A stretch of DNA of 64,000 bases from JACCTH01 sp035253825. GTDB lineage: Bacteria > Actinomycetota > Acidimicrobiia > Spongiisociales > ZC4RG35. Positions 27,016-35,951 of the stretch are shown in pieces; within the stretch, counting starts at the first letter, position 1; the number at the start of each line of letters is the position of its first letter. The notes beneath the pieces were generated by a model that made no database searches, had not been told where the DNA came from, and worked only from the letters and a program-made list of their open reading frames with translations. The position numbers and the translations under genes are program-made. Location of the stretch: assembly GCA_035253825.1 (NCBI GenBank), contig DATFBM010000047.1:38690-102689 (forward strand), written 5' to 3'.

Positions 27016-27369
27016 ATGGTACCTAGCAAGATAGGTCATGAGCACGGGAGCCAGCTGCTCAAGGGCGTGCTCGACATGTGTCTCTTGGCGGTCATCGCCG
27101 AGCAGGCAACCTACGGATATGAGATGGCGCGGAAGCTCGAAAGCCGCGGATTGCGCCTCGCCTCGGAAGGGAGCATCTACCCCCTTCTCTCCCGGCTCCA
27201 ACGCCAGGGACTGGTCGAGGGCTATCTGGTCGAGTCGGCAGGCGGACCCGCCCGCAAGTACTACCGGCTTGCCCCCAACGGAGCCCGCACGCTCTCAGCC
27301 TGGATCGCCGATTGGGAGGCTCTTGCTGCCGGTGTGAACGGTGTCATCAAGGGAGTTGACAATGGTTGA
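27016..27369 (+). CDS. PadR-family transcriptional regulator
   Basis: The roughly 117-residue protein shows the PadR winged helix: LLKGVLDMCLLAVIAEQATY, GYEMARKLE, EGSIYPLLSRLQRQGLVEGY and RKYYRLAPNGARTL. Such regulators repress a neighbouring membrane-related operon until a ligand binds. ATG codons at 26989, 27007 and 27016 are possible. No Shine-Dalgarno sequence is present, and TACTAG near 27000 could be a -10 for a nearly leaderless message, so 27016 is preferred. The gene overlaps the next one by 8 nt. Confidence 0.88.
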   Translation: MVPSKIGHEHGSQLLKGVLDMCLLAVIAEQATYGYEMARKLESRGLRLASEGSIYPLLSRLQRQGLVEGYLVESAGGPARKYYRLAPNGARTLSAWIADWEALAAGVNGVIKGVDNG

Positions 27370-28135
27370 TCAAGCCGGGACCGCCCGGATCGTCACGAGT
27401 TGCGAGCGCTACTGGCGAGAAGCAGGGCTTTCTCCGGGGGCGATCTCGGAAATGGTCACCCAGTTAGACCACCACCTGCGCGAGGCCGCAGCTGCTGGCA
27501 AGCCCCTCGACTCGGTGGTGGGCAAGGATCTGAGAGGTTTCGCCGAAGCGTGGGCGGCGGAGACCCAGGGCCGAAGTTCCCGCCAGGTCCAGACGAACTC
27601 GGCCGAGCGCAGATCCAGCCGGCGTGAGCTCGTGCTCTACGGACTCGGGGTGGTGGCCCTCGTAGTTGCGGTCGGCTTGTCGAGAGGAGGAGCATCAGTG
27701 GACAACGAGATTTGGAGATGGCTTTGGACCGGCTTGGCGGTCGCCATGGCTATCGGTGAGATCTTTACTGCGGGCTTCTTCCTGCTGCCCTTTGCGGTCG
27801 GCTCCGCTGCGGCTGCCGTGCTCGCCTGGACCGGGGTGGCAGTACTTCCGCAGTGGCTGGTCTTCTTCGGAGTATCTCTGGTGGCCTTCGTCTATCTGCG
27901 GCGTTTCATTGCCCGTCAGGACCAGCAGTCCGCGCCCTCGGTGGGGGCCAATCGCTGGACCAATACCCGAGGCGTGGTCCTCGACGCCATCGAACCGCTC
28001 GCCGGCACGGGCATCGTCCGAATTGGAGGAGAGGAATGGCGAGCGACTTCGGATCAGCCCATCCCGGCCGGAACCCAAGTTGTCGTACTGGAAGTGAGCG
28101 GGTCCCGTTTGGTGGTCACGCCTCTTGAGACCTGA
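27362..28135 (+). CDS. HAAS-like domain fused in frame to an NfeD protein
   Basis: The 257-residue product combines two proteins that are usually separate. Residues 1-70 look like the HAAS/DUF1700 partner of PadR regulators (CERYWREAGLSPGAISEMVT, DHHLREAAAAG), followed by one TM helix (LVLYGLGVVALVVAVGL). From about residue 113 comes a complete short NfeD: two TM segments (IWRWLWTGLAVAMAIGEIFT and LLPFAVGSAAAAVLAW) and a C-terminal OB fold around GVVLDAIEPLAGTGIVRIGG. AGAGGAGGAG stands 5 nt before a GTG at 27698, exactly at the NfeD start, so NfeD may also be made alone. NfeD partners the SPFH protein encoded next. Confidence 0.8.
   Translation: MVDQAGTARIVTSCERYWREAGLSPGAISEMVTQLDHHLREAAAAGKPLDSVVGKDLRGFAEAWAAETQGRSSRQVQTNSAERRSSRRELVLYGLGVVALVVAVGLSRGGASVDNEIWRWLWTGLAVAMAIGEIFTAGFFLLPFAVGSAAAAVLAWTGVAVLPQWLVFFGVSLVAFVYLRRFIARQDQQSAPSVGANRWTNTRGVVLDAIEPLAGTGIVRIGGEEWRATSDQPIPAGTQVVVLEVSGSRLVVTPLET
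27683..27700 (+). promoter_or_regulatory. internal ribosome-binding site and GTG start for NfeD
   Basis: The strong purine run AGAGGAGGAG (27683-27692) lies 5 nt before an in-frame GTG (27698-27700) in the middle of the HAAS-NfeD frame. The residues after the GTG, VDNEIWRWLW, match a normal NfeD N-terminus. This suggests a second, shorter product. Confidence 0.65.
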
Positions 28136-28159
28136 ACCAAGCAAAGGAAAGTAGAGACA

Positions 28160-29074
28160 GTGGAAAACAATGCGCTGGTAGTTCTGTTTGTCGTCGTGGC
28201 GGCGGCATTGATCCTGATTGCCGCCACCGGCTTTCGGGTCGTTCGGCCTTTCGAGAAAGGCCTAGTCGAATTCCTCGGCAGGTACGAGAAGACGGTCGAC
28301 TCCGGACTCCGTTGGGTGATGCCTTTTGTCAAGCGGCTCACCAAGGTCGACATGCGCGAACAGGTAGTCGACGTGCCGCCGCAGGAAGTGATCACAAAGG
28401 ACAACGTGGTGGTCACAGTCGACGCGGTGATCTACTACGAAGCCACCGATCCGGTGAAGCTGAAGTACAACGTTGCCAACTTTTCGCTGGCGGTGACCAA
28501 GCTCGCCCAAACCAACCTGAGGAATGTGGTGGGCGATCTCGATCTCGACACGGCTCTCACCAGCCGCGATCTGATCAACTCCAAGCTGCGACAAATCCTC
28601 GACGACGCCACCGACAAATGGGGAACCCGGGTGGTGCGAGTCGAAATCCAGCGCATCGAGCCACCGGCGGATGTCACCGAGGCGATGCACCGCCAGATGA
28701 AGGCCGAACGCGACCGACGGGCAGTGGTTACCGAGGCGGAGGGCGAGAAGACGGCTCGGGTCTTGAAGGCCGAGGGGGTCAAGGCATCGGCGATCATCGA
28801 GGCCGAGGGACAGGCCGAGGCCATCAAGCGCGTGGCCGACGCCGATCGATACCAGAAAGAGACGGTGGCGGAAGGAGAAGGCCGTGCCATCGAAAGGGTC
28901 TACTCAGCCATTCACACCGGCAACCCCACCCCCGATCTGATCTCGATCAAGTACCTCGAGGCGCTGGCGGCAGTGGCCAACGGTCAGGCGACGAAGATCT
29001 TCCTCCCCCTCGACTCGACCGCCGCCATGGGGAGCATCGCCGCCATGAGCGAGCTCTTCAAAGAGAAGTCCTAG
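28160..29074 (+). CDS. SPFH/band-7 membrane protein (slipin/stomatin-like)
   Basis: The 304-residue protein has an N-terminal TM helix (ALVVLFVVVAAALILIAATG), an SPFH domain (about 25-190, with GLVEFLGRYEKTVDSGLRWV) and a long Ala/Glu-rich coiled coil (AEGEKTARVLKAEGVKAS) ending in a short tail. Such slipins assemble membrane rings with NfeD and help organise or protect membrane proteins. It begins with GTG at 28160, after AAAGGAAAG, 24 bp behind the NfeD fusion gene. Confidence 0.93.
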   Translation: MENNALVVLFVVVAAALILIAATGFRVVRPFEKGLVEFLGRYEKTVDSGLRWVMPFVKRLTKVDMREQVVDVPPQEVITKDNVVVTVDAVIYYEATDPVKLKYNVANFSLAVTKLAQTNLRNVVGDLDLDTALTSRDLINSKLRQILDDATDKWGTRVVRVEIQRIEPPADVTEAMHRQMKAERDRRAVVTEAEGEKTARVLKAEGVKASAIIEAEGQAEAIKRVADADRYQKETVAEGEGRAIERVYSAIHTGNPTPDLISIKYLEALAAVANGQATKIFLPLDSTAAMGSIAAMSELFKEKS

Positions 29075-29076
29075 CC

Positions 29077-29124
29077 GCGACCCAGGGTGGATAGGGCTGC
29101 TGTACAGCCCTATCAGCCCACAGA
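29077..29124 (+). repeat. dispersed palindromic repeat, family 1, copy C
   Basis: This 48-bp element starts 2 nt after the SPFH gene stop. It has GCGACCCAGGGT, the hairpin GATAGGGCTG-ctgta-CAGCCCTATC (10-bp perfect stem) and the end AGCCCACAGA. The hairpin is in the sense orientation, so it could act as the transcription end of the operon, although no U-tract follows. Confidence 0.7.
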
Positions 29125-29138
29125 CGGAGGGCGTTCGT

Positions 29139-29651
29139 TCAAGGTCGGGTGACTGCCCGCAGGGTGGACTCGACTTCGAAGGGTTCGACCGGCGGGTAGA
29201 AGACCATCATGTAGCGGTCGCAGCGGTCGCTGCCGTCGTTGTCGAACCAGGCGGCGACCCACTTACCGTCATCGTGGGGGCCTACCACTCCCCCGGTTCC
29301 CGCTACATCCACCTCCCCGCGCTCTCCGGGCCAATCGATCGGGGGAAGAGCGCCTCTGATGAGCGCGATCGCGAGCTCGCCGTCGGCGTTCACCCAGAAG
29401 ACCGAGCGGGTACCTCCGATGGCGGTGAACTCGTCGAGTTCGATCGATCCGAGGTCGGCTGCTTCTCCGGTCACCCGGGTGGGCAGCTCACTGACGAGGT
29501 ACGGGATCGGCGGGCACTCCACCAACGGCTCCAGCGTCGAGGTGGTCGAGCTTGCAGGCGTCGTCGTCGAGGGAGTCGTCGTGGTGACCTCAGCTGCGGG
29601 TGCGCAGGCGGCCATGGCAACTGCGACCAATATCGAGCCGACACGATGCAC
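29139..29651 (-). CDS. secreted lipoprotein of unknown function
   Basis: The 170-residue product has a short signal peptide ending in the lipobox VAMAAC near residue 16. A Thr/Ser-rich linker follows (VTTTTPSTTTPASSTTST), then a folded domain with Cys pairs (LVECPPIPY and SDRCDRYM). The low-complexity Thr linker recurs in other lipoproteins of this window. No family is recognised. The start is GTG at 29651, next to the divergent exporter gene. Confidence 0.7.
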   Translation of the reverse strand: MHRVGSILVAVAMAACAPAAEVTTTTPSTTTPASSTTSTLEPLVECPPIPYLVSELPTRVTGEAADLGSIELDEFTAIGGTRSVFWVNADGELAIALIRGALPPIDWPGERGEVDVAGTGGVVGPHDDGKWVAAWFDNDGSDRCDRYMMVFYPPVEPFEVESTLRAVTRP

Positions 29652-29675
29652 CGAGCCAAGATAGAAGCTGCCCCC

Positions 29676-30578
29676 GTGAAGAAACTCGCCGATCGACCGG
29701 CGCTCGCCGCTGTTCTCGGCGCCCTGGTCATCGCCACTTCGGCCATCCTCGTCCGCCTCGCAAACGTCGAGCCTTCAACCGCCGCCTTCTTCCGATGCGC
29801 TTACGCGCTGCCGGTGCTGGCGATCATCGCCCGCTCGGAAAAGGGCCGTTTCGGGCCCCTCGATCGGAAGACGGTCAATCTGGCGGCGCTGGCGGGGATC
29901 TTCTTCGCCGCCGACCTGGTGCTTTGGCATCACTCCATCGCTCAAGTCGGAGCCGGCCTGGCGACGGTGCTCGGCAACACCCAGGTGGTGATCGTTCCCT
30001 TTCTCGCCTGGCTCCTGCTCCGAGAACCCGTCGGTCGCCCGCTTGTGGTTGCCGTCGCCCTGGTTATGTCGGGGGTGGTCTTGATCTCAGGGATTTTCGG
30101 CGCCGAGGAGGCCTACGGACGCAACCCCGGATTAGGAGTCCTCTTCGGGGTCGGGACGGGCTTCGCCTACGCCGGATTCATCCTGGTGCAGCGGCAAGCC
30201 AACCGGGACCTCCGCCGTCCGGGAGGTCCTCTTCTCTATGCCACCGGGGTTGCTGCCCTCGCCTCGCTGGCAGCCGGACTGCCCTTGGGCGAGATTGACG
30301 TCAAGCCGAGCTGGCCCGCCCACGGATGGCTCTTGCTGCTCGCCCTCGGGGTGCAGGTGGGGGGTTGGCTCCTGATCAGCATCGGCCTACCACGACTTCC
30401 CGCCGCCGTGACCTCGGTCCTCCTCACCGTGCAGCCGATCGGCTCAGTTCTGATGGGACAACTGCTGCTCGACGAGCGCCCCTCCCTCATTCAACTAAGT
30501 GGCGTGGCTTTGATCCTCGGCGGTCTGATCCTGACCGGTCGCCGGAAAGCGGCACCAGTTATGGTGGGATCGGGATGA
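29676..30578 (+). CDS. EamA/DMT-family transporter
   Basis: The roughly 300-residue protein has ten hydrophobic helices in two EamA repeats. The first starts PALAAVLGALVIATSAILVR, and the second is around LGVLFGVGTGFAYAGFILVQ. Motifs include HHSIAQVGAGLATVLGNTQV and the C-terminal PIGSVLMGQLLLDERPS. The family exports metabolites such as amino acids. The frame is open far upstream, but a lipoprotein gene lies on the other strand there. ATG 29646 and GTG 29676 are the realistic starts, and I prefer the latter because it avoids the divergent gene. The stop overlaps the next ATG by 4 nt. Confidence 0.88.
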   Translation: MKKLADRPALAAVLGALVIATSAILVRLANVEPSTAAFFRCAYALPVLAIIARSEKGRFGPLDRKTVNLAALAGIFFAADLVLWHHSIAQVGAGLATVLGNTQVVIVPFLAWLLLREPVGRPLVVAVALVMSGVVLISGIFGAEEAYGRNPGLGVLFGVGTGFAYAGFILVQRQANRDLRRPGGPLLYATGVAALASLAAGLPLGEIDVKPSWPAHGWLLLLALGVQVGGWLLISIGLPRLPAAVTSVLLTVQPIGSVLMGQLLLDERPSLIQLSGVALILGGLILTGRRKAAPVMVGSG

Positions 30579-31717
30579 AAGACCAGATCAAAGCCACCAT
30601 CGAAGCTCACGCCGGCGAGCTCGCCGACATCAGCCGCTGGATGTACGAGAACCCCGAGGTTGCCTACGAGGAGCGGGAGAGTTCAGCTCGCCTGGCCGAC
30701 TTTCTAAAGGGAAACGGTTTCGACGTCGAGTACCCCGCCTACGGACTCGAAACCGCCTTCGCCGCCAGGGCTGGGGATACCGGGCCCGAGGTCATCATCT
30801 GCGCCGAGTACGACGCCCTGCCCGGCGTGGGCCACGCCTGCGGGCACAACATCATCGCCACGTCGGCGCTCGGAGCCGGGATCGGCCTGCTCGAGGCAGC
30901 CAAACAGCTGGGGTTTCGCATCACGGTGCTAGGCACCCCGGCCGAGGAGAAATATGGCGGCAAGGTCGATCTGATCAAAGCTGGCGCCTTCGAGGGTGCC
31001 GCCTGCGCGATGATGGTCCACCCCTCCACTCACGATGTGGTTGACCCGCCGGTGATATCGGTGGCTCACATCGACGTCATCTTCCGCGGCAAGACCGCCC
31101 ACGCCTCGGCCTATCCCTTCCTCGGGATCAACGCCCTCGACGCCTTCGTCCAGGCCTATGTCAACGTCTCTACCTTGCGCCAGCAGCTCGAAGCCACCGA
31201 CAAGGTCCACGGGATCGTCACTCATGGCGGAGATGCCCCCAATATCATTCCTGACTACACGCGTTCCTCCTGGTACGTCCGCGCCCCTCAACAGGATCGA
31301 TTAGAGGTCCTCCTCCCCCGCGTCCTGGCGTGTTTCGAAGCAGCGGCCACCGCCACCGGCTGCACGCACGAGATCGAATATGTCGGCCACACGTATGAGG
31401 ACATGATCAGCAGCCCAGTCCTGGTCGAGCTATTCGCGGCCAACTCCGAATCACTGGGAAGACCGATGATGCGAGGTAAGGACCTGCCGCCGACGGTTTC
31501 GGGCTCCACGGATATGGGCAACGTGTCCAAGCTCGTTCCCACCATTCACCCGATGATCTCGATTGACTGCACGCCGGCGGTTAACCATCAACCGGAGTTC
31601 GCCGCTCACACCATCACCCCGGCCGGCGAGAAAGGCCTGATCGATGGAGCGGTGGGGATGGCCTGGACCGTCTTCGACGTCGCTGACGGCGATCGCTGGG
31701 AGGAAATCAAGGTCTGA
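30575..31717 (+). CDS. M20-family amidohydrolase (AbgB-like)
   Basis: The 380-residue zinc hydrolase shows metal-site motifs AEYDALPGVGHACGHN near residue 82 and TPAEEKYGGK near residue 123. A lid domain has HIDVIFRGKTAHASAYP, and a late SGSTDMGNVS segment completes the active site. It resembles p-aminobenzoyl-glutamate or N-acyl amino acid amidohydrolases. It overlaps the exporter gene by ATGA, so a hydrolyse-and-export pair is possible. The substrate is not determined by the sequence. Confidence 0.9.
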   Translation: MKDQIKATIEAHAGELADISRWMYENPEVAYEERESSARLADFLKGNGFDVEYPAYGLETAFAARAGDTGPEVIICAEYDALPGVGHACGHNIIATSALGAGIGLLEAAKQLGFRITVLGTPAEEKYGGKVDLIKAGAFEGAACAMMVHPSTHDVVDPPVISVAHIDVIFRGKTAHASAYPFLGINALDAFVQAYVNVSTLRQQLEATDKVHGIVTHGGDAPNIIPDYTRSSWYVRAPQQDRLEVLLPRVLACFEAAATATGCTHEIEYVGHTYEDMISSPVLVELFAANSESLGRPMMRGKDLPPTVSGSTDMGNVSKLVPTIHPMISIDCTPAVNHQPEFAAHTITPAGEKGLIDGAVGMAWTVFDVADGDRWEEIKV

Positions 31718-31811
31718 CCAAAGACAATCGCCATGCGTTAGGGGTTGGCGCCATTGAGAGGCCTCACACCCGGTCGGCGAGCTGTCAGATCTAACGTTTC
31801 GCGGACAATCC

Positions 31812-32378
31812 ATGGTGGAGATGTCCGAATCCGGCCTCAACCAGAAACTCGGTGAGCTTTTCAGTAGCTATCACCCTGAGGTTCTCGGTTATTGCGCCCG
31901 ACGAGTCGGACGGGAAGATGCCGAAGATGTTGCCGCCGAGGTGTTCGCGATCGCCTCGCGGCGAGCAAGTGAGATCGATTGGTCAACGGCGCGGCCGTGG
32001 CTGTTCGGAATCGCTCGCGGAGTCATCGCCAATCGTTGGCGTTCACTTCGGCGCTGGAACAAAGCGGCCGGACTTGTGAGCGGGCTGGCCAACCCGCCGC
32101 AAGACGGACCCGACGAGGTAGTGATCCGTTACGCAGAGGATCAGGAGGTCCTGACGACTCTGCAAGCGATGCGTGCTACCGATCGGGAAGTGTTGATGCT
32201 GGCTGAGTGGGAGGAGTTGAGCAGCGCCGAGATCGCTCGTGCCTTGGGCATCTCGGTGGCGGCCGCCGACCAAAGGCTTCATCGCGCCAAAGACCGCTTT
32301 GTGAAGTCATTTGTACAAAACATGAGCCGAGTTGCCTACCTCGAGTTTCGAGTCAGAGAGGTGCCCGATGGCAAATGA
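31812..32378 (+). CDS. ECF-type RNA polymerase sigma factor (first pair)
   Basis: The 188-residue protein has sigma region 2 (FSSYHPEVLGYCARRVGRED and ARPWLFGIARGVIANRWRSL) and region 4 (LMLAEWEELSSAEIARALGI). It lacks regions 1 and 3, as in ECF factors. The following gene overlaps it by 11 nt and encodes a membrane protein of anti-sigma layout, so this factor is probably held inactive until an envelope signal arrives. Confidence 0.9.
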   Translation: MVEMSESGLNQKLGELFSSYHPEVLGYCARRVGREDAEDVAAEVFAIASRRASEIDWSTARPWLFGIARGVIANRWRSLRRWNKAAGLVSGLANPPQDGPDEVVIRYAEDQEVLTTLQAMRATDREVLMLAEWEELSSAEIARALGISVAAADQRLHRAKDRFVKSFVQNMSRVAYLEFRVREVPDGK

Positions 32379-33300
32379 AGCAAAGTCCCGAGAGGCCATT
32401 CTCGCTCTGCTTCGTCGCGCCAATCCCGAGCCCGACCTCGAGGCGTTGGTCCGGGCTGTGACGGCACCGGATCACCCGGCTCCCACCATCAGGAGAAGAA
32501 CCTTGGCCACCAAGACCACCGAGCGTCCTACCCCTCCTGCGCGGCGGCGCCGGAACTGGGTTCCAGCCATCGCCGCAATCGCGGCGCTGATAATTGTCGG
32601 AGGACTCGTCTTTTCTCGAGCGAACCCCAGGTTCGTTCCCGCCACCTCTCTGGCGTGCGAGCCATCTTCGGCGCTCCCGCCCGCGACCGAATTCGGCGTG
32701 ACGGGATGGAGCTCCTTCGAGTCAGGCAGATATTGCTTCAGGATCGGATATCCACCCGGTTGGGGTGCATCTGACGCCAGAGCTGACTGGGCGATGGAAA
32801 CAGACGCCGACAATTGGTTGAGCGCTTCTCAGGAGTCGTTCGTTTCGCCTCGAGGCGATGTCAGAGCCAGCGCCTGGGCTGTACCCCTCGAAACGGCCAT
32901 CCGTGACATGTCCGACGTCGAGACCTGGATCGGGCAGTACTGCGAGCAGACAGGATATCCCTTTTGCGCCGAGGCCATTGAACGAGCAGTGCCGTTGTGC
33001 TACGACGCCAACGATTGTCGTCCTACCGGTTTACTGATGCACTTCGATGGCGTCGAGGCGTCATTCGACGCGTTCGAGGGCGTCCAGGCCATCTTTACCG
33101 GTCCCGAGCCCATCGGCAGGGCCGCCGACAGGATGATGGTGGTCGCAGTTTGGCGACAGGACGATCACCCGAGTGTCGCCTCCTACGGTGGCGGCCAAAC
33201 TCTTCTCGAGGCCTTTATTTCGACGATGGACGTTTGGTTGCCGCGTGGGGAGAGGACGTGCCTCGAGGGCGCGTCGTACGCTCCCGGATCCTGCCCCTAG
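32368..33300 (+). CDS. membrane-anchored anti-sigma-like protein
   Basis: The 310-residue protein has a short cytosolic helix pair (REAILALLRRANPEPDLEAL), an Arg/Pro-rich stretch and one TM segment near residues 64-83. A large outer domain follows with at least eight cysteines (YCEQTGYPFCAEA, LCYDANDC). Its gene overlaps the sigma gene by 11 nt and uses GAGAGG as ribosome-binding site. The order and topology fit an anti-sigma factor, though no ZAS zinc motif is seen. The outer domain is not a family I recognise. Confidence 0.7.
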   Translation: MANEAKSREAILALLRRANPEPDLEALVRAVTAPDHPAPTIRRRTLATKTTERPTPPARRRRNWVPAIAAIAALIIVGGLVFSRANPRFVPATSLACEPSSALPPATEFGVTGWSSFESGRYCFRIGYPPGWGASDARADWAMETDADNWLSASQESFVSPRGDVRASAWAVPLETAIRDMSDVETWIGQYCEQTGYPFCAEAIERAVPLCYDANDCRPTGLLMHFDGVEASFDAFEGVQAIFTGPEPIGRAADRMMVVAVWRQDDHPSVASYGGGQTLLEAFISTMDVWLPRGERTCLEGASYAPGSCP

Positions 33301-33312
33301 TTGTCGGCCCGA

Positions 33313-34866
33313 TCATCCGACGGCGTAGAACTTGCCATCTCGCACCCCAACGTAGACCCTGCCCTCCCACACCGCCGGCGTCGATTCGATGCACGACTCG
33401 GACAATTTGAGCGTCCACAACGGAGCCGGACGGTGGGGGTCGGCGAGGGAATAGGCGCGCAGCTCCCCGGTGCAGGTCGCCACCAGCAATTCGTCTCCGA
33501 CCACCACGGGCGAAGACCAGGCATGCCAGCCGATCTCCTCCCGCCAGGTGACTTCGCCGGTTCCGGTGTCCACTGCCAGCAGCTCGCCGGGCTGAGTGGC
33601 CTCATATAGGACTCCATCCCCCAGGGCCGGTGTCGCCCACAGCCCGCCCACCTGGTCGCCGCCCGGCACCAGCAGCCCCCAGACGTAGGGATCAGATCGC
33701 TTCGGATCGAGCTTGATCAGCTGACCAAGCTCGCGGCTGCGGGCGTTCTTCCGCTCTTCCTCCACGGCCACATACACCGACCCGTCTGAGTCGGAAACCA
33801 GAGTGGCATCGGTGTCGTCGCCCACCCAATAGTCAAACGCTAGCGAGGCACTGCCGTTTGCGATGTCCGACAGCTCAAATCCCACCACTCTTCCCCCCGA
33901 GTTGGCCAGATAGGCCACCTGCTCGTGAATCATCACCGAACTCTCGAAGGACACATTGCGTCCCACTCTGGAGAGCAACTCGTCGGTCCATCCCGGTGTG
34001 GAGAAGACGATCTCGGGAGCGACCGAGACAAGACCGTCGGCACCTGTGGTCCGGTTAAGTTTGATGGCGAAGAACCATCCGTTTTCCCCGCCCTCATAGA
34101 GCATGTCATCGACGATGACTGGATTGCCGTCCCAGTCATCGTTCCAGATACCGGCGACGGCATCGGCGTCGAGACTCCACAGCTCGGAGGGCTCCGGGCG
34201 ATCGAGGGCGACGATTCGCAGTTTGTTATCGCGGGAGCCGAAGTAGAGCAGTGGGAACCCATCGGGGTCGAGGGTCACCGATCCCTTGATGATGTCATTG
34301 GTCGCGAACGACGGTCGAAGTTCTGCGCCAGAGGAGGCGTCGAGGAAATGGACCGACTTGTCATAGGCGCCGAAGATGACCTCGGTCGTCCCGTCGCCTC
34401 GCTCCCAGACCACGGGCTGGCCGGTCCAGCCGCTGCCGCACCATTGTGAGCTGACGCCAGCCACCGAGGAGAACCCACACATGACCCCATCGGGCGGATA
34501 ACTCCAAAGCACCCGAGGGTTGGCCGGCAGCGGACCTGTCCCGTAGAAGGTTCGAGTGGGATTTCCCCGGAACATCGTCAGGCCCGGCGTCGACCCCCAC
34601 GGCCGTCCCGCCGTGAAGCCTGGAACCGTACCCGGCTGGCGGGTCGGAAGCGTCGTGGTGGGAGCAAGAGTGGTGATCGGCTTGGGTCGAGTGGTCGTGG
34701 TCGGTGCCGGAGCCGTGGAGGTTGTCGTGGCGGCGGTCGTGGTTGGCAACAAAAGTCGGGTGAGGGCGTTGTCCGGCGCGGCCAGGAAAGAGGCGGCCCC
34801 GAGGAGCCCACCCAGGGCGATGACCGTCGGAATCGCCCAACGCTTTTTGGAGTCGGCCGGATTCAC
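33313..34866 (-). CDS. membrane-anchored PQQ-type beta-propeller protein
   Basis: The roughly 517-residue protein has an N-terminal TM anchor (AIPTVIALGGLLGAASFLA), a Thr/Pro-rich linker and a beta-propeller of PQQ-like repeats. Examples are VIFGAYDKSVHFLDASSGAE, LYFGSRDNKLRIVAL, GVLYEATQPGELLAVDTGTG and LLVATCTGELRAYSL. No haem or PQQ ligands are evident, so a structural or binding role outside the membrane is likelier than catalysis. The GTG at 34866 overlaps the CapA-like stop (GTGA); an upstream in-frame TTG at 34878 is less likely. Confidence 0.85.
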   Translation of the reverse strand: MNPADSKKRWAIPTVIALGGLLGAASFLAAPDNALTRLLLPTTTAATTTSTAPAPTTTTRPKPITTLAPTTTLPTRQPGTVPGFTAGRPWGSTPGLTMFRGNPTRTFYGTGPLPANPRVLWSYPPDGVMCGFSSVAGVSSQWCGSGWTGQPVVWERGDGTTEVIFGAYDKSVHFLDASSGAELRPSFATNDIIKGSVTLDPDGFPLLYFGSRDNKLRIVALDRPEPSELWSLDADAVAGIWNDDWDGNPVIVDDMLYEGGENGWFFAIKLNRTTGADGLVSVAPEIVFSTPGWTDELLSRVGRNVSFESSVMIHEQVAYLANSGGRVVGFELSDIANGSASLAFDYWVGDDTDATLVSDSDGSVYVAVEEERKNARSRELGQLIKLDPKRSDPYVWGLLVPGGDQVGGLWATPALGDGVLYEATQPGELLAVDTGTGEVTWREEIGWHAWSSPVVVGDELLVATCTGELRAYSLADPHRPAPLWTLKLSESCIESTPAVWEGRVYVGVRDGKFYAVG

Positions 34867-35921
34867 GTTTGGGGGCAAGCACGCTCGCCGGTGACGACGG
34901 GGTGGCCCGGGCTTTCAATCTGGGCCGGAAGCAGGCAGGCCCGTACCTCCCCTTGCGGCGAGATCTCGATTCGAGCGACGGCGGTTGTCGAGCCGGCGGC
35001 GGAGAAGTTGGGCCAGACGAAATTCCCCAGGCTCCACGCCACCGGAACCCCCTCGATGGTCTCGAGCGGCTGCAAGCGGTGGGGATGATGGCCGAAGATC
35101 GCATCGGCGCCGGCGGCAATCATGGCTTGGGCCCGCTCGATGTCGTCGGGGCGGGGAGCAAGGTCCAATTCCACACCCCAATGTACGGTGACAACTACCC
35201 AGTCGGCCCACGCTTCCGCTCGCTCTACTGCCGCCACCATGGAGTCGATGTCGTCGCCATCTGCCATGCCCGGTGCCGTCTCGGTAGCGAGCCAACCCGC
35301 GTGCGGTTGGATTCCTCCGAAGCCGACCACCGCCACCTTCCATCCCTCGATCAGGTAGGGAAAAAACGCGTTGGCCTGGCGGAGGTGGCGCCCAGCACCG
35401 ACGGTATCGATGCCAGCTGCCAGGAGACGCAGTCGACCGTCGATGAGCGCTTCCTTGCCGAAGTCCTGGGAGTGGTTGTTGGCGAGATTCGCAAGGTCGA
35501 CGCCGGCCGCAGCCATCTCCGAGAATCCGTCCGGGCAACGGAAGACGAACTCCTTTGGTTCCGGCGAGCCGAGAGGGGAGGGACTGCACTCGAGATTGAC
35601 GATCGTGAGATCGTCATCGAGAAACAGGCCATCAAGGCCGCTCCAGGCCGAGTCAAAGCCACGCTCCGCGAGTGCCGGTATATAAGAGGTGTCGAGGTTG
35701 ACGTCGCCGACTCCTTGGATGACCAGCGAGCCCCGTTCGGGCACTGTGGTTGAAGTCGACGTGGGAGCCTCCATAGCCGTCGTCGCTGAAGATCCCGTAG
35801 TAGCCGGCGAGGTGGTCGTCGTCGAAACAGAAGGCGAGGGAGCGGCCATTGGAGCCGCCCTCGCCAGAGGAGCGCCGCATGCGACAAGCAGCGAGAAGAG
35901 CAGGAAGGACCGGCCGAGCAC
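34863..35921 (-). CDS. CapA-like metallophosphatase lipoprotein
   Basis: The 352-residue protein has a lipobox signal (LLFSLLVACGAPL), a Ser/Thr linker and a CapA/PgsA-type calcineurin-like domain. The domain carries GVGDVNLD, NLECS, LANLANNHSQDFG, VTVHWGVE and IFGHHPHRLQ, which carry the metal ligands. Relatives take part in poly-gamma-glutamate capsule export or act as surface phosphatases. No other capsule genes are present, so a cell-surface role is all that can be said. It is translationally coupled to the propeller protein gene. Confidence 0.87.
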   Translation of the reverse strand: MLGRSFLLFSLLVACGAPLARAAPMAAPSPSVSTTTTSPATTGSSATTAMEAPTSTSTTVPERGSLVIQGVGDVNLDTSYIPALAERGFDSAWSGLDGLFLDDDLTIVNLECSPSPLGSPEPKEFVFRCPDGFSEMAAAGVDLANLANNHSQDFGKEALIDGRLRLLAAGIDTVGAGRHLRQANAFFPYLIEGWKVAVVGFGGIQPHAGWLATETAPGMADGDDIDSMVAAVERAEAWADWVVVTVHWGVELDLAPRPDDIERAQAMIAAGADAIFGHHPHRLQPLETIEGVPVAWSLGNFVWPNFSAAGSTTAVARIEISPQGEVRACLLPAQIESPGHPVVTGERACPQT

Positions 35922-35951
35922 CGGGGGAGGCTAGGTCGAGTCGACTTGTTC

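Noticed and set aside
29274..29675. An N-terminal extension of the EamA exporter.
   Set aside because: The extension runs antisense through the lipoprotein gene and is hydrophilic and Arg-rich. A normal EamA protein starts near 29646-29676.
32618..32633. GCGAACCCCAGGTTCG, similar to the end of repeat family 1.
   Set aside because: It lies inside a coding region, has one extra base, and lacks the central stem and the CACAGA end. Chance is likely, as the word is palindromic.
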